Shown here: piece after piece, positions 36,954 to 48,555 of the stretch
Layout: every line of letters begins with the position of its first letter
Position numbering within the stretch: position 1 is the stretch's first letter
Assembly (NCBI GenBank): GCA_001692895.1
Contig: KV748232.1
Span: forward strand, 558,001-622,000
Source of the DNA: Cenococcum geophilum 1.58
Lineage: Eukaryota; Ascomycota; Dothideomycetes; Gloniales; Gloniaceae
Reading direction: 5' to 3'
DNA length: 64,000 nt
Notes under the pieces: model-generated
Told to the model about the DNA's origin: nothing
Database searches by the model: none
The model's input: only the letters and a program-made list of their open reading frames with translations
Translations under genes and position numbers: made by a program

Positions 36954-38913
36954 CTAATTTATAGGCTTAATTTCCTTTAATTTTCCTAACTATTTTAAAG
37001 GGTCTAAGTTACTAGTAATCTAGCTTCTTCTTAATACGTTTTATTTAGATTTTTTTTATAGATAATAAGACTTTATCTTCTATCTTAAATTCTTTTAGTA
37101 TATTTTTTTTATTATAGTACCTTTTTTTATACAGCCTAGGCGTCTAGTAAGTACTTTTAAGTTCTTCTCTACGAATTCTTATTTACTTAATTCTCTTAGA
37201 CGCTACTAGTGCCTTCCTTTTAAGAATAATATCCTTAACGTTTTAGGGGTTATTTACTTTTACCCCAAACAATACTTTATAAGGGGTCATTTTTGTGCTA
37301 CTATAGATGCTTATATTATATATATATTATACTAAAGCTAACCATAATATCTAATTATCCCGTTAATAATTAATATAGTAGCGGAGGTAGTGTTCTAATA
37401 ACGCATTTAGACGCTCCGTTAGCCCATCTATTTATAGATAAAAGGCAGTACTTATTTTTACCGTATTTTAAATAAGAGGTAAAATAAAGACTAAAATGCA
37501 CTATTAAATATGGTACCTCTATTAGATATAATTCCCCTTAGCGTGCTAAATAAGAGCTACCGTTCCAAAAATAGGTCTGCTAATTCTATTGCTATAATCG
37601 TTATTATAATAGCAAAGTACCCTAAAAACTTTATATATCTATTAACAATTACTAAAATAGCGTTAGCAACCTCTCTAGTTCTTATTATAGTAGGGGGGTA
37701 AGCCTATTATAAAATCTATTATTAATTCTAATATAGGTCCCTACGGAATAGAAAGCATTAATAACTTACTATATAGGCAATGTCGAGATATCTATACCCT
37801 TTAGCATATATTATATTTTAATATATAATCCTTAACCTCTTTAGATATTCTATCCTAAAAGTATTTCCTTTAAACAGCCTTAAGGGTTCTATTAGCACCG
37901 TAGTAACCCCTAAAAGGGTTATTATAAAAAAAAACTTTAGAATTTTATCTTAAACCGCTTAGTCCTTTAGGATATATATAGCATCCTTAAAGCGTAATAG
38001 ACCCTTTTAGTCTTACTACTATAGCTTTTTAGTAACTCCGGCTAAGTTAGTCTCTACTATATCTTTTTACCCTTCCCTAAAAATAAAGGCGTCCCTTTAT
38101 TATACTTAAAGAAGAAGATTTAAAAAGGTTTTATATAAATCGCTTACTTCTATTTTACCTACCGCTATTATAAATATAAGGCATAGCATAAGACGTTTTA
38201 AACCATTAGTACTAGTAGATTCTCCTACCGTTATATAATATACTACGCTATAGATAGGCATCTTACCTATCCCCTTTAGATCTAGACATTTGCAGCTAAT
38301 ACGCCATTAAGTTAAAGGTGCCGTAATACCCCTAGTATATCCCGTAGAATTCTTACTAATTCTAGGGTATACTAACTTTATAATATTGCCTAGCCTATAA
38401 CCTAGTCTATAACTATATCCTACGGCTCTATAATTATAGCGCTTCGCAGCTATATTACTAGGACCTTTACCCTATTATAAAAATTTATAGTTCTAGGGAA
38501 AAAGTCTTCCTTTTTTTAAGCAAATTTTATAATATAGGGATTATTTCCCCTATACTATCCTAGATCCTTCCTATCTTATAATCTAAACATCTTAATAACC
38601 TATTAGTAGGATTTATCTTTCCTAGATAGTACGTAATTTTAAAGTTAGACTATAATAGTACCTCTTCCCATCTAGCTTATTAACCGCTTAATACCTTTAT
38701 AGCTATAAAGTATTTTAGGTTATTATAGTCTATAAGGACTTTAATAGGGTAATTACTTCCTATATAATAATATTATTGGTATTTTATTACTGCGGCTGTT
38801 ATAAGTAGCTTTTAGTTATACGTTATATAACGTTATTTTATAGGGGTTATTCTTTTTTTTTAACTAAAACGCCACAGGATACTATTCTCCGTCTTTTAAT
38901 TAAGATATAATTA
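36954..38913 (-). pseudogene. Root Gypsy G, integrase to RNase H
   Basis: Minus-strand integrase C-terminal half: SLEHYLRYYINYQ, SSTKMTPYKVLFGV near 37300, and a GPY/F-like LRPFKIVRKIKGN near 37000. The integrase core continues to about 38300. RNase H lies at 38600-38913 (NYPIKVLIDYNNLKYF-like, IKVLS). The LINE is inserted inside RNase H. The plus-strand ORF at 37510-37701 is only the shadow of this frame. Stops are RIP type. Confidence 0.82.
38900..38913. repeat. Target duplication of LINE, left copy
   Basis: TTAAGATATAATTA, identical to 46353-46366: a 14-bp duplication of the length expected from target-primed reverse transcription. It falls in the RNase H frame of the root Gypsy. Confidence 0.9.
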
Positions 38914-39149
38914 ATAATAATAAATTCAATTTACCGCCCGTCCCGGTCCCCCTAGTAGGTCCACACAGGCTAATACCTTCTATAGGAAAAACTCTAACTT
39001 AGAGAAAACCCCACCTTAGGCCGCGCTAGAGAGATAGCAGCGTTCCGACATCGGAGCGCTGGCGGCTTACCTTCTACCTACCTTTAAGTCTGTATATTAA
39101 GCCAACTAGCCGCGCTTCGCGGATAATCTTACTCTACCCCCTTCTTTCC

Positions 39150-42100
39150 TTATCCTTTTACCCTTATTCTTTTACCAGTCCTCTAGGCTTTAAAAGGGCT
39201 AGTATCTACTTATATCCTCTATATCTATTACCTTTACTACCTAAAACTGGGGTAAAACACCTAACTATACTAGCCATTTTGCTGCTACTTAGGCGCTTTC
39301 TTTATTATTTAAAACATCCTAAAGGCGTTTAGAGGCGCATTTTGCTATAAAGTCCGCCCTTTAGTAGTATAGACACTGGAATAGTATATAGTAGACTATT
39401 TACCTTATCTAGCTACATTTACACTATAGAAGAACCACCGGTACACTAACGGATATAAGCTATACATTAAGCCCTATTACCTCTATATAAAGGAGAAATA
39501 GTACTATAGCCTCTGCTTTTATTAGGCCTTTATATAATAAGATTATAGGTTTCCCCTATAGGGTCTTCTACGTGGTTTCTATACGGTCTTTAGCCTTTAC
39601 CTACTACTATTATCGCTATTTTAAATCTACCCATTTCGCGATAAAGGTAGTTGCCTGCCTTTAGTGCTGGTAACCTCTTATACGGTAGCGGTGCTCCGCC
39701 TACGCTCTACTAGCGTTCCGTTGGCCACGCTTATAGGGGTTTATTATAGCTTCCCGCTCTATATAGTCCTTTTAGTACATAAGGAAGCCTTATATCTCAT
39801 TTTTACGGTCCTTTATACGTTCCCTAAGCGCTTCTAATAATACTAGTAGCCGTTTTGTTTTTTACTAGCGCTTTACTAATATATTCTAGATACCGTTAAG
39901 TACCTCTACTAATTTCTTTTCTACCCTATTAGAGGCCGTCTTAGCGGCTCTTTAGAGGGCTATTGTTTTAATATAGAGTTAGATTAGGGGAATAGCCGCT
40001 TCCTTCTCTATTACAGCTATTAGTGTTTGCTAGTATGCCCCTATAACCCTATAGAGACACTAGTTCTAGACTTTCTATAGTAGTTTAAGTAAGCTTTTCA
40101 CTAGCGTTCCGCCGTCGTCCTATACTCCCTATACTTAGGCGCCATACAGCATTACTAGTTAGACGGTGGCTATATATAGGAGGCGTAAGCGGCGCATTAA
40201 TAGGCCCTATATAGACGCGGTAATCCTTAATATCGCTTTAAAGGCTACTAAGCCCTTACTTACGGCCTTTTTAACCTGTTCTTTCTATTAGAGCTTAGGG
40301 TCTACCTAAATCCCTAGGACTTATATACTGGTTTTCTAGGGGGCTATCTTGCAGCCAGTAATACGCACAGTAGACGTAAGGTCTGCGGTAGCGTAGCGCC
40401 GTCGCCTTATAAAGTGTATAAGCTAGTACTTCTTAAGGGCGAACGCCGCCCTATATCGATTTGCCTATATAGCGTAGCAGTTATAGGCGGCCTCTAGTTA
40501 TTAACAGTTCTCTACTATAGAGTCCCCTTAAGTAATAAGGTTTATGTCGTCTATAAAGCTAAACCCTAGTGTACCGCTATTAGGGTATTAGAATTCCTCT
40601 AACAGCTCTAATATAAAAAAGAGGAATAAGATTAGTAATAAGGGTAACCTTTAGGGGATACCTATCTATATCTAAATTTAGTTGCTCTTATATTCTATAA
40701 ACTTAATACGGGTTTTATATGCTGTTAGGAAGCTTTATATAAAGTCTATAAGCCACTTTAAAAAGCCTTTTTTTTTAGAATATAGAGGAGCCTTTTATAG
40801 GAGATGTTATTAAATACCCCTACTAAGTCTAGGCTTAGCATTAATACTATATACCTATAGCGCGTTTGCTACGCTATTTATATATAAAAGCTAAGCAGTC
40901 CTACCGCTAATAGTGTGGATTATTTACGCCTTACTCCCATTTAGTTCTAAGGGAGTAGCCTATACTCCTCTATAGCCTTAGATATAATATTAGCTACATA
41001 CTTTTTTAGGACTTTTACTAGCGTATTTTTAAGGGTAATTAGTTTATAGCTACTTGGGAGAGAGTAGTTTTTCTTTCCTTTTTTACGTAACACTATAGTT
41101 ATAGATTCTTTAAGGCTTTTTAGTATTATTCCGCTAGTAAAGCAATAACTAACTACTTCTACTAAATCTTTTATAATAACTAGGGCAACTACTTTAAGGA
41201 CCTTATTTAGTATACTATCTAGCCCTAGGGCTTTTCTATTTAGAAGACTCTTAATAAGCTTACTAATTTCTTCTATTAAGATAGTGGGGCTAATATTAAG
41301 CATATTTTGTTCCCTTATTATCTCTATATTGCTAAGGTCTGCTATTTTAGTTTTAGGAAAGAACTTAGCTGTAAGGATATTAGCCTTTATAATATTATTA
41401 TCTATTAAGGGATCCTTAGTAGACCTTTTAAGGTCTAGTAAATAGGGGTCCGCCTTTATTACGCTTACTTTTTTACTCTATTTTAATAGAGTCTAAAGTC
41501 CCTTATTATATAGTTTTAACTAGTCTTTAGTAAGTTTATAAATAAAGCGTCTCTAGTTATTATAACTAACTCTCCTAGTCTCTTTTTACAGTTAGTTATT
41601 TAATGCTAAATATCTTTAGTGGTCCTTAGGGTTGTTATAAGCTTAGAGCTATTATCGCGCCTATTAGGCGCCGGCGTGGAGCTATATAGCCTATAGCGAC
41701 TATTTTTAACGGGCCTACCGGCTAGGCTATACTTATAGGCAGTGTTCTTTAAGTGCTTACTTAATCCCTTCCTAAAGGGCTTAAAAGGGGTCTTTAAATA
41801 TAGTCTAGTTAAGCTTCTAGATACTTTAGAGAAAGCCCTATAAGTTTAGCTTCTTAAGGGCGAGGCGCTAGCGTTCCGCTAGCGGATAGCCAGCGTTATT
41901 AATTTAGATGCGGATCGGTATATAGTCTCTTATAAGGGCCTATTCCTTAACTATACTATAAAAGTTAACTTTTTTGTATAGATCTAGTAATATAAACGTG
42001 AGGTCTATTACACTCTCCTATTACCCTCTTTTCTATATAGGCTCTCCTTTTAGTATAGCGAGTACTAGGCCTCTAGTATTAGTTTTGGCCAGAAGGCGTT

Positions 42101-42560
42101 CTACCTACTCTTCGCTAGCTATATACTTTCCGCCCTATATTAGGTAGTAGGCGTTAAAGTTACCTAAGAGTATAATTTCTCCCTTAGCTTCTTTAATAGC
42201 TATTTTAACCTTAGGCTATGCCCTAATCTAAGGGCCATCTTTACCCGGGTTATAGATATTAATAATTATAGCCTCTAGCCCCTTTAGGCGTACCTAAAGG
42301 GCTATAGTAAAGGGGCCGTACTATCTACGCTTTTAATACGTAGCGTTAATATTCTAGCTAATTATAAAGCAGACCTTTATTATAGGGAGAGTGTTATATA
42401 TAAGTGTAAATCCCCTAGGGTAGTATGTTAATTTAGTATATCTATTATATACTAGCTCCTAAATTGCGAGGACCTAGTAATCCGCCAGCGTGACGCTATT
42501 AAAGAAGGGGCGATACGCCCCTTAGTTTGCATTTCTGTAGTTATACTAAATAATTATATA
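39150..42560 (-). pseudogene. LINE ORF2: AP-type endonuclease, reverse transcriptase, zinc motif
   Basis: Minus strand from about 42560: endonuclease with ADY.VLAI.EL near 42475, GPFTIAL and IIINIYNPGKDGP near 42300-42240, and a GDFNAHH-type block reading GNFNAYY near 42150. RT from about 41320: the stretch 40947-41303 is open and reads EEISKLIKSLLNRKA.G, then SYKLITLKNTLVKVL. The catalytic block at about 40545-40570 is FIDDINLI, with both Asp intact. A C-terminal CCHC-like motif (KCS...YYILFQC) lies near 39440-39390. The protein nicks target DNA and primes cDNA. Several stops remain, so it is inactive. Confidence 0.85.
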
Positions 42561-42639
42561 CTTACTTATTTAAAGTAGGTGTGGGCTCATCTATATCTGT
42601 ATCTTATTCCTCTTTATTTTCGCTATTAACTATTATTAC

Positions 42640-43647
42640 TCTATTAGTACAAAGCCGGAGCCTTAATTATAATCTATCTCTGCTTACTATTTTAATAAAA
42701 GATAGTTTGCCTAGTCCCCGTTTAAGTAGTTATTCTTAAGTCCCTAAGTAAGATATTTCCCGTCCTCTTTTCTTATTAGTATTAATTATAAGGTTTCCTG
42801 GTATTAAGGGTTAGTATATTATTTCTACAGCTTCTTATATACGGAGCGACTGCATTAAAAGGGCTATCCTCTTTATTTAGATACCTTTAAGGTAACTTTA
42901 AAAGGTCCTATACTCTTTTCTTTACTATACTTTATAGGCTTTACCGCAGTTAATACAGAATACCCTTTTCTTAGGGCAATCTGTAGTGTTATATAGTCCC
43001 ACATATTACCTATATTTTATTTACTTTCTATATACGCTTTATATATGCCCCTATTAATTATAGCGGTAGCATTACTTTATAATTACGCTATTCTTAAATA
43101 GCCTAGTCTTAAAAAGCTAGGATTTAATAACTATTCCACTTTTTATAATCTTTTGCTAAATTACTTAGGTTAAGACGCCAATTATAATTATTCCCCTAAT
43201 CTTCTTAGGTTCTCTCTAAGTGCTACTAAAGTTTGCCTAGCGTTTTGCCTGCGCTTTAGGGTTATATAACTATTAGATCTAGCTAATAGCTATCCTAGGT
43301 ATAAGGCATTTTATAGCTTTATAAATGGATTAAGTTAATTCTAAATTATTTATATCCCTTTTATTATTAATTAGAGTCTTAAGCGGGACTCCCGGTACTT
43401 CTAAGAGATAATCTTTCCTTAATATCCTAAGTCCTAGCGCATCTGGCCCGTTTAGGATTTAGTCTTTTATTATTTAGGAGGGGATATAGATATCTACGTC
43501 CCTACTATTAAGGGTGCGTACGGCGTAAATACTTAGTATTATTCTCTAAATAGTCTTAAGAAGCTCCCCTAGTTTATAGCCCTGGGGCTCCTTAAGCCAG
43601 ACGCGTATACTCACTCTCTATGGTGCCGCGACTACGTTTATCGTATA
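42640..43647 (-). pseudogene. LINE ORF1, C-terminal part with zinc knuckle
   Basis: Minus strand from the element F junction: YTINVVAAP.RVSIRVWLKE, then VDIYIPS, LNGPDALGLRIL, and a knuckle region near 43000-42940 reading DCPKKRVFCINCGKAYKV with its Cys kept. ORF1 proteins bind LINE RNA. The frame joins to 45801-46200 when element F is removed (…VAVATQAA then YTINVV…). Confidence 0.75.
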
Positions 43648-43683
43648 GCATCAGGAATTTTTTTTTTGGGCGCGTTGTTGCAG
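43648..43683. repeat. Element F left terminal inverted repeat
   Basis: Begins GCATCAGGAA, then T10, then GGGCGCGTTGTTGCAG. Identical to the complement of 45765-45800. Confidence 0.92.
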
Positions 43684-43825
43684 CCGAAAATTGGGGTCTG
43701 CTTAACTCGCTTAAGTCGCAATTTTGGCTATTTGCGGCGATTTGCAGCGATTTGCAGGCTACTTTATGTAAATTGCTAAAATTGCGACTTAAGCGACTTA
43801 AGCAGACCCTAATTTTTGGCTGCAA
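43678..43825. repeat. Subterminal palindrome of element F
   Basis: Arms 43678-43725 and 43778-43825 are inverted copies (TTGCAGCC...AAAATT...GTCTGCTTAA...GTCGCAATTTT) with few mismatches, separated by about 52 bp rich in TTTGCRGCGATTTGC words. Could be a nested MITE or a fold-back end. Confidence 0.85.
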
Positions 43826-43867
43826 CAAAAATGCAACAAAAATGTAACAAAAATACCACAAAACTGC

Positions 43868-44470
43868 ATAAAGCGCTGCACGAAGCTCCACACGAAGCTC
43901 TACACGAAGCTCCACACGAAGCTCTACACGAAGCTTTACACGAGGTTCTACACAAGGCTCTACATAAAGCTCTGCGTACAGAGGCTCTGCACGAAGCTCT
44001 ACACGAAGCTCTACACGAAGCTCTACACGAAGCTCTACACGAAGCTCTGCACGAAGCTCTACACGAAGCTCTACACGAAGCTCTGCACGAAGCTCTGCAC
44101 GAAGCTCTACACGAAGCTTTGCACGAGGCTCTACACGAGGGTCTACACAAAGCTCTGCATATAGAGGGCTCTACACGAGGCTCTGCACGAAGCTCTACAC
44201 GAAGCTCTACACGAAGCTCTACACAAGGCTCTGCACGAAGCTCTACACGAAGCTCTACGTACAGAGGCTCTGCACGAAGCTCTACACGAAGCTCTGCACA
44301 CAGCTCTATATGAAGCTCTACACGAAGCTCTGCATAAAAGCTCTACGAAGCTCTACACGAAGCTCTACATATTAGAGGCTCTGCACGAGGCTCTGCGCGA
44401 AGCTCTACACGAGGCTCTGCGCGAAGCCCCTGCATACGGAGGCTCTACACGAAGCTCTACACAAAGCCTT
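43868..44470. repeat. 12-bp tandem array in element F
   Basis: About 50 copies of GAAGCTCTACAC with TAC/TGC and CGAA/CGAG variants; the period is 12 with a few slips. Because 12 is a multiple of 3, both strands give long accidental frames (HEAL or CRAS repeats); I do not regard them as proteins. Confidence 0.93.
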
Positions 44471-44630
44471 GTGTGTGTGCGCGCGATACACTAACTATCG
44501 GGTCCCCGCTATATTCCCGATAGCCTCTACACGTGCCTCTGCCAAGTATACCCCCTATATACACCTAGGTAGCCACCTCATTTTTTCCCTTCCTTACATC
44601 CTCCCTACCTAGGAAAGACACCAGAACGAC

Positions 44631-44975
44631 AGCCAGCAGACGACCGTCGCCGGAGCCAGACGACCGTCGCCAGAGCTAGACGACCGTCAGAGCCAGACGA
44701 CCGTCGTTAGAGCTAGACGACCGTCGCCGGAGCTAGACGACCGTCGCCGGAGCCAGGATGAACCGTCGCCAGAGCTAGACGACCGTCAGAGACCAGGACG
44801 ACCGTCGTCAGAGCTAGGACGAACCGTCGCCCGCAGCCAGATGAGACCGTCGCCAGAGCTGGACGACCGTCGTCAGAGCTAGACGGCCGTCGCGCCGGAG
44901 CCAGAGCTAGACAACCGTCAGAGCCAGACGACCGTCGTCATCGCCACACGACCGTCGCCAGAGCCACACAACAAC
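44631..44975. repeat. About 20-bp tandem array in element F
   Basis: Unit close to ACGACCGTCGCCAGAGCTAG, roughly 16 copies, with CC/TT and GCC/GCT variants and shortened copies lacking CGCC. Confidence 0.9.
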
Positions 44976-45039
44976 CGTTCAAACGACCAGCCAGCAAACA
45001 CGATAAACGATTCAATCGATCGATCGAATCAAGGTAACA

Positions 45040-45243
45040 TAGACAGGTAGGCACAGACAGGTAGGCACAGATAGGTAGGCATAAACGGGTAGGTATAGAC
45101 AGACGGACAGACAGACAGACAGACAGGTAGGCAAGTAGGCAGGCAGGTAGGCAGGCAGGTAGGCAGGTAGGTAGGCAGGCAGGTAGGTAGGCAGGCAGGT
45201 AGGTAGGCAGGCAGGCAGGCAGGCAGGCAGGTAGGTAGGTAGA
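45040..45243. repeat. AGGC/AGGT/AGAC tetranucleotide array in element F
   Basis: Mixed 4-bp repeats: first ACAGGTAGGCACAG-like 16-mers, then AGAC, then AGGC and AGGT units. Preceded by a short ATCG run near 45010-45026. Confidence 0.92.
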
Positions 45244-45384
45244 TAATTTGGAGCCTCTGCGAGAGGCTTCCCCCTTGACGCCCAAAGTAGATAGCTCTAC
45301 ATTTTATATAGTTATAATATAAATATATTTAAAAGTATATTATAGAAATCTATGGGAATATGTGATAATTTGGTTATTATGTAA

Positions 45385-45600
45385 TATAATTATAATTTAT
45401 AGTTACAATTTATATAGTTACAATTTGTACAGTTTTTACAATTTGTATAGTTTTTATAATTTATAGTTACAATTTATATAGTTACAATTTGTACAGTTTT
45501 TACAATTTGTATAGTTTTTATAATTTATACGGTTTTTATAATTCGTACGGTTTTTATAATTCGTATAGTTTTTATAATTTGTACAGTTTACGAGCTATTT
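45385..45600. repeat. AT-rich 18-bp tandem array in element F
   Basis: Repeated TTTTTATAATTTGTACAG-like units, alternating GTATAG, GTACAG and GTACGG. About 10-12 copies. Confidence 0.88.
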
Positions 45601-45764
45601 ATTTATAGGGTAGCGTTTTGCTGGCATTGGTTTAGTGGTTGAGCGTTTTGCTGCAATTTGCTAGCAAAAGCTGTAAATTTGTTGCGAAACGCGCGGTTTG
45701 CGCGAATCGCTAACGACCATATACGACTACGCAAATCGCACAGTTTGCAGCAAATTGCCGCAAT

Positions 45765-45800
45765 CTGCAACAACGCGCCCAAAAAAAAAATTCCTGATGC
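45765..45800. repeat. Element F right terminal inverted repeat
   Basis: Starts CTGCAACAACGCGCCC, then A10, then TTCCTGATGC; perfect complement of the left repeat. Confidence 0.92.
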
Positions 45801-46200
45801 AGGCCGCCTGCGTAGCGACGGCTACTTAGGTTTAGACCTATACTAAGGGAACTCCTAGGCCTAGGGGTCCTCCTTTACGCGTTTCTTTTTAGATTTTCTT
45901 AATACTAGCTTTAATTTAGTTAAGCTAGGCCTTAGTCTCTTATTCTTAGGTTATCTAGGGGACTAAACGCGTTAAGAGGGCTTTAATATGCTATATTGCC
46001 TCTTAAATAAAGGCAAGTATTTAGTGCCGTAGAGTTTCTTCCTCCTCTTTTATAAGATTGTCTTTAATTTGTTTAAGTATTTTCTTTAGTTTTTACTATT
46101 ACTGGCAGCTGTCCTTTTCGCGTTATTACCCACCTAGTTCATAGTTCGGCTCCTACGCGTCGCGACTCTCGCAACTCCGGCGGGGAGCCTACGCCCCTTC
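45801..46200 (-). pseudogene. LINE ORF1, N-terminal part
   Basis: Minus strand reads KLKKILKQIKDNLIKEEEE, IKALLTRLVP, then a Gln-rich stretch now full of stops and KETRKGGPLGLGVPLV, ending VAVATQAA at the element F junction. Coiled-coil-like N-terminus as in LINE ORF1 proteins. The start codon is unclear: an ATG at 46142 is in another frame. 46201-46352 would be the 5' UTR; no promoter motif is evident. Confidence 0.65.
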
Positions 46201-46352
46201 GTCGTCCCCCATACTCTAGATGGGGGGTAGTGTAGTTTTATGGGGTTTCTCGGTGTGGGGAATAGGATTCCGATATCGGGTTGCTTTATTAAGTGGTTTT
46301 TAGGCTAGTTTCGCTGCTATTACGGCTCTTTATAAAGTAAATTTAAATATAT

Positions 46353-46366
46353 TTAAGATATAATTA
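46353..46366. repeat. Target duplication of LINE, right copy
   Basis: TTAAGATATAATTA, identical to 38900-38913. Confidence 0.9.
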
Positions 46367-48555
46367 CCCCTAGGGTAAAGCCGGATATATCCGTTTTAAG
46401 ATATATATATAGCTCTTAGTAAAAGTATATTAGAATAGGGGCCAACGTAAACAAATCCTTTAACCGGTTTATAGCTTATTTAGCAGCTTCCTTAAATATA
46501 AAGGGTCCTAACTTTTTACCATTCTTGGATTCTTTTAGTAGATTAGTAATTAGGAGTATTACTTATAAGTAATAAACAATAAACGTTTTATAGAAGTTTG
46601 CCATACCTAAAAAAAACCTATACTTCTCTAAATATTATAGGGTAGAGCTATTTCTTAATAGCGTCTACCTAACTTTTCTCTATTAATACTCTATTAACGC
46701 TAATAATAAAGCCTAGAAAATTAATACTAGTAGTATAGAATATGCACTTTTTTAGGTTTATATAGAGCTTATATTCCTACAGTCTTTTTAGTACTATTTA
46801 TACGTAATATATATATACTTTATAGTTATTAGAGTAAACTATAATATTATTAAGGTAGACTATATATATTATATCTAACAGGCCTAATAATACCTTATTA
46901 ATATAGGCCTAAAATATTACTAGTACGTTAATAAGCCTAAATAGCATTACTAGGTACTTAAAGTGGCCGTATTATATTTAGAACGCTATTTTCCACTTAT
47001 TACCGGCTTTAATCCGGATTTAATAGTATGCATTTTTTTAGATCTAATTTTATAAATATCTTTACGCCTAACAGCCTATTAATAAGCTCCCCTATTAAGG
47101 GTAATAAGCAGTAATTCTTTATAGTAATCTTATTTAGCGCCTAATAGTTAATATAAAGGTAAAGGGTCTTGTCTTTCTTAAGTATAAATATAATTAGTGC
47201 CCCTACTAGGCTTATAAAGGGCCAAATCTATCCTCTCTAAAGATTATTCACTATATATTAACGTAATACCACTAGCTTATTTTTTAATAGGTTATATAGT
47301 AGTCTAAAAGAAGGTTATTTATCCCCTATATTTATATTATACTTAACTAATATAAAGTTAGGTAAGGTTTATACAGCCTCTTTATTAAAAACATCCTCTA
47401 AGTGTATATATTCCTATAAAATCTCTAGTTCCTTAACTATATATAGCTAGATATCTAAAAATAAATATCCTATATCCCTATTTTTAGTGTTAAGAGTAGT
47501 ATATATAGTATATACCCACCCTTTTTCTTACACATAGTTTAAGAAGGTCTTTTAATCTTTAACTATAATGCGCGGTTAAGACTTCTAATGTTAATACAAG
47601 GCTAAAGGCCAATTAATATCTAGATTAACTTATTAAAGCTATAGATATCCTAAAACAAGGTTATACCCCTTAATTTCTACGGCGTAGAAGCGTATCTCCT
47701 ATATATCCTATTAACCATTACAGTCCTAGCTAGCTATAGGAAAAGTTTACTTTCTATAGTACGGAATCTGGTAGCCTTTAATACTTTAAACGATGCGTAC
47801 CTATAAGCCGCTAAAATCCAAATCCAATTCTTTTACTAGTAATTAAGAGATAAACCCTATAGTTACGCCACTATCTATAAGGCAGTCTTACGTTACCTAT
47901 TTATTATTAACTTAAAGGGAGATAGGAATAACTATATAGTAGCTTACTTCCTCCTTCTCTTACTAGCCTAGTGTAAGGGAGTAAAAATCTACTAGGCTTT
48001 CTCTTTTCCTAATTAAGCTAACTCTTACTTTTTTTACTAGTAAAAGCGCTTTATATAGCCCTTCTTACCGCAGTTATAATAAACGTATAACTTATTTGGA
48101 TTAGGTTTCTACCTATTATTATTCTAGGGTTAACCAGCATTACTCTAGGGCTGTAAAGCCTGCTCGCGTTATTCTTCTATAGAGCGGTTAGGTTGGAATC
48201 TACCCTTATTCTTAAAGGTAAGTCTAGTTCTACGCTCTTTATTATTAGTATCTTATTTCTTTCGCTTGCCTAAATAGTCTCTTTTAGCATTTTTAATCTA
48301 AGTAGCTTTAGAGATAAGCCTTTCTTAAAAGGTGGGAATTTCACCCTTCTCTTATATGGCCTATTAAATCTTAGGTTATAACTTAGTAAATAGCTAATAA
48401 AGTTATATAGCGTTATCCTATAGGTTTAAGTAGGGTATATTATCTTCTAGCTCTTCTAAGTAGTTTATAAACTAAACTATACTCTAGCCTTCTTATTGTT
48501 TAGCGTCGTGGTATTACTAGTTATAATCTATTCTTTAATTAGTAGGGTCTTAGAC
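46367..48555 (-). pseudogene. Root Gypsy G, gag end, protease, RT and RNase H start
   Basis: From high to low coordinates on minus: gag with a CCHC knuckle at about 48045-48090 (YYNCGKKGYIKRFY: two Cys changed to Tyr and one His to Tyr), protease region about 47700-47950, RT about 46650-47350. The palm reads FKYLVMLFRLINVLVIF, then VYLNNIIVYS at about 46845 where VYLDD is expected; the thumb and first RNase H strand (LKTDISGFTLGVII) end at the LINE. The element is cut at 48555 by Copia-H, so its 5' LTR lies outside the window. Confidence 0.83.

Larger units (their letters stand above)
43648..45800. mobile_element. Element F: TIR-bounded, ORF-free element filled with tandem repeats
   Basis: Both ends carry the same 36-bp sequence in inverted orientation (43648-43683 and 45765-45800), identical at every position, including a run of exactly ten T/A. 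It lies within LINE ORF1, whose frame resumes on both sides, so it is an insertion of 2153 bp. Flanks show no target duplication beyond one base. Inside are a 48-bp-arm palindrome next to the left end, four tandem arrays of different unit, and GCAAATCGC-like words near the right end. TpG and CpA are abundant, so RIP is much weaker than around it. No credible protein gene. I cannot assign a superfamily. Confidence 0.8.
38914..46352 (-). mobile_element. Tad-like non-LTR retrotransposon (LINE) nested in root Gypsy G
   Basis: Flanked by an exact 14-bp duplication. Coded on minus: 5' UTR, ORF1 with zinc knuckle, ORF2 with endonuclease, RT and C-terminal CCHC motif, and a 3' end that finishes in a short TTA repeat. 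Length without element F is about 5.3 kb, near full length. Less RIP-damaged than the LTR elements: part of the RT is still open, and GC is higher near the 3' end. Family call (Tad1 clade) rests on the two-ORF layout, endonuclease and RT motifs. Confidence 0.88.

Noticed and set aside
37510-37701. Plus-strand ORF of 63 codons
   Set aside because: Shadow of the minus-strand integrase of root Gypsy G.
43809-44313. Long open frames of HEAL- or CRAS-type repeats on both strands
   Set aside because: They are the forced translation of a 12-bp tandem array (12 is a multiple of 3); no start context, no non-repeat domain, and open on both strands.
43868-44975. Possible CRISPR-like array
   Set aside because: Units are contiguous without unique spacers of constant length, and the context is a eukaryotic transposon.
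44938-45285. Minus-strand ORF rich in Cys-Leu-Pro-Ala repeats
   Set aside because: Translation of the AGGC/AGGT array; same reasoning.
45658-45846. Plus-strand ORF of 62 codons crossing the right end of element F
   Set aside because: It runs through the terminal repeat and into LINE ORF1 in the wrong sense; chance opening in GC-rich DNA.
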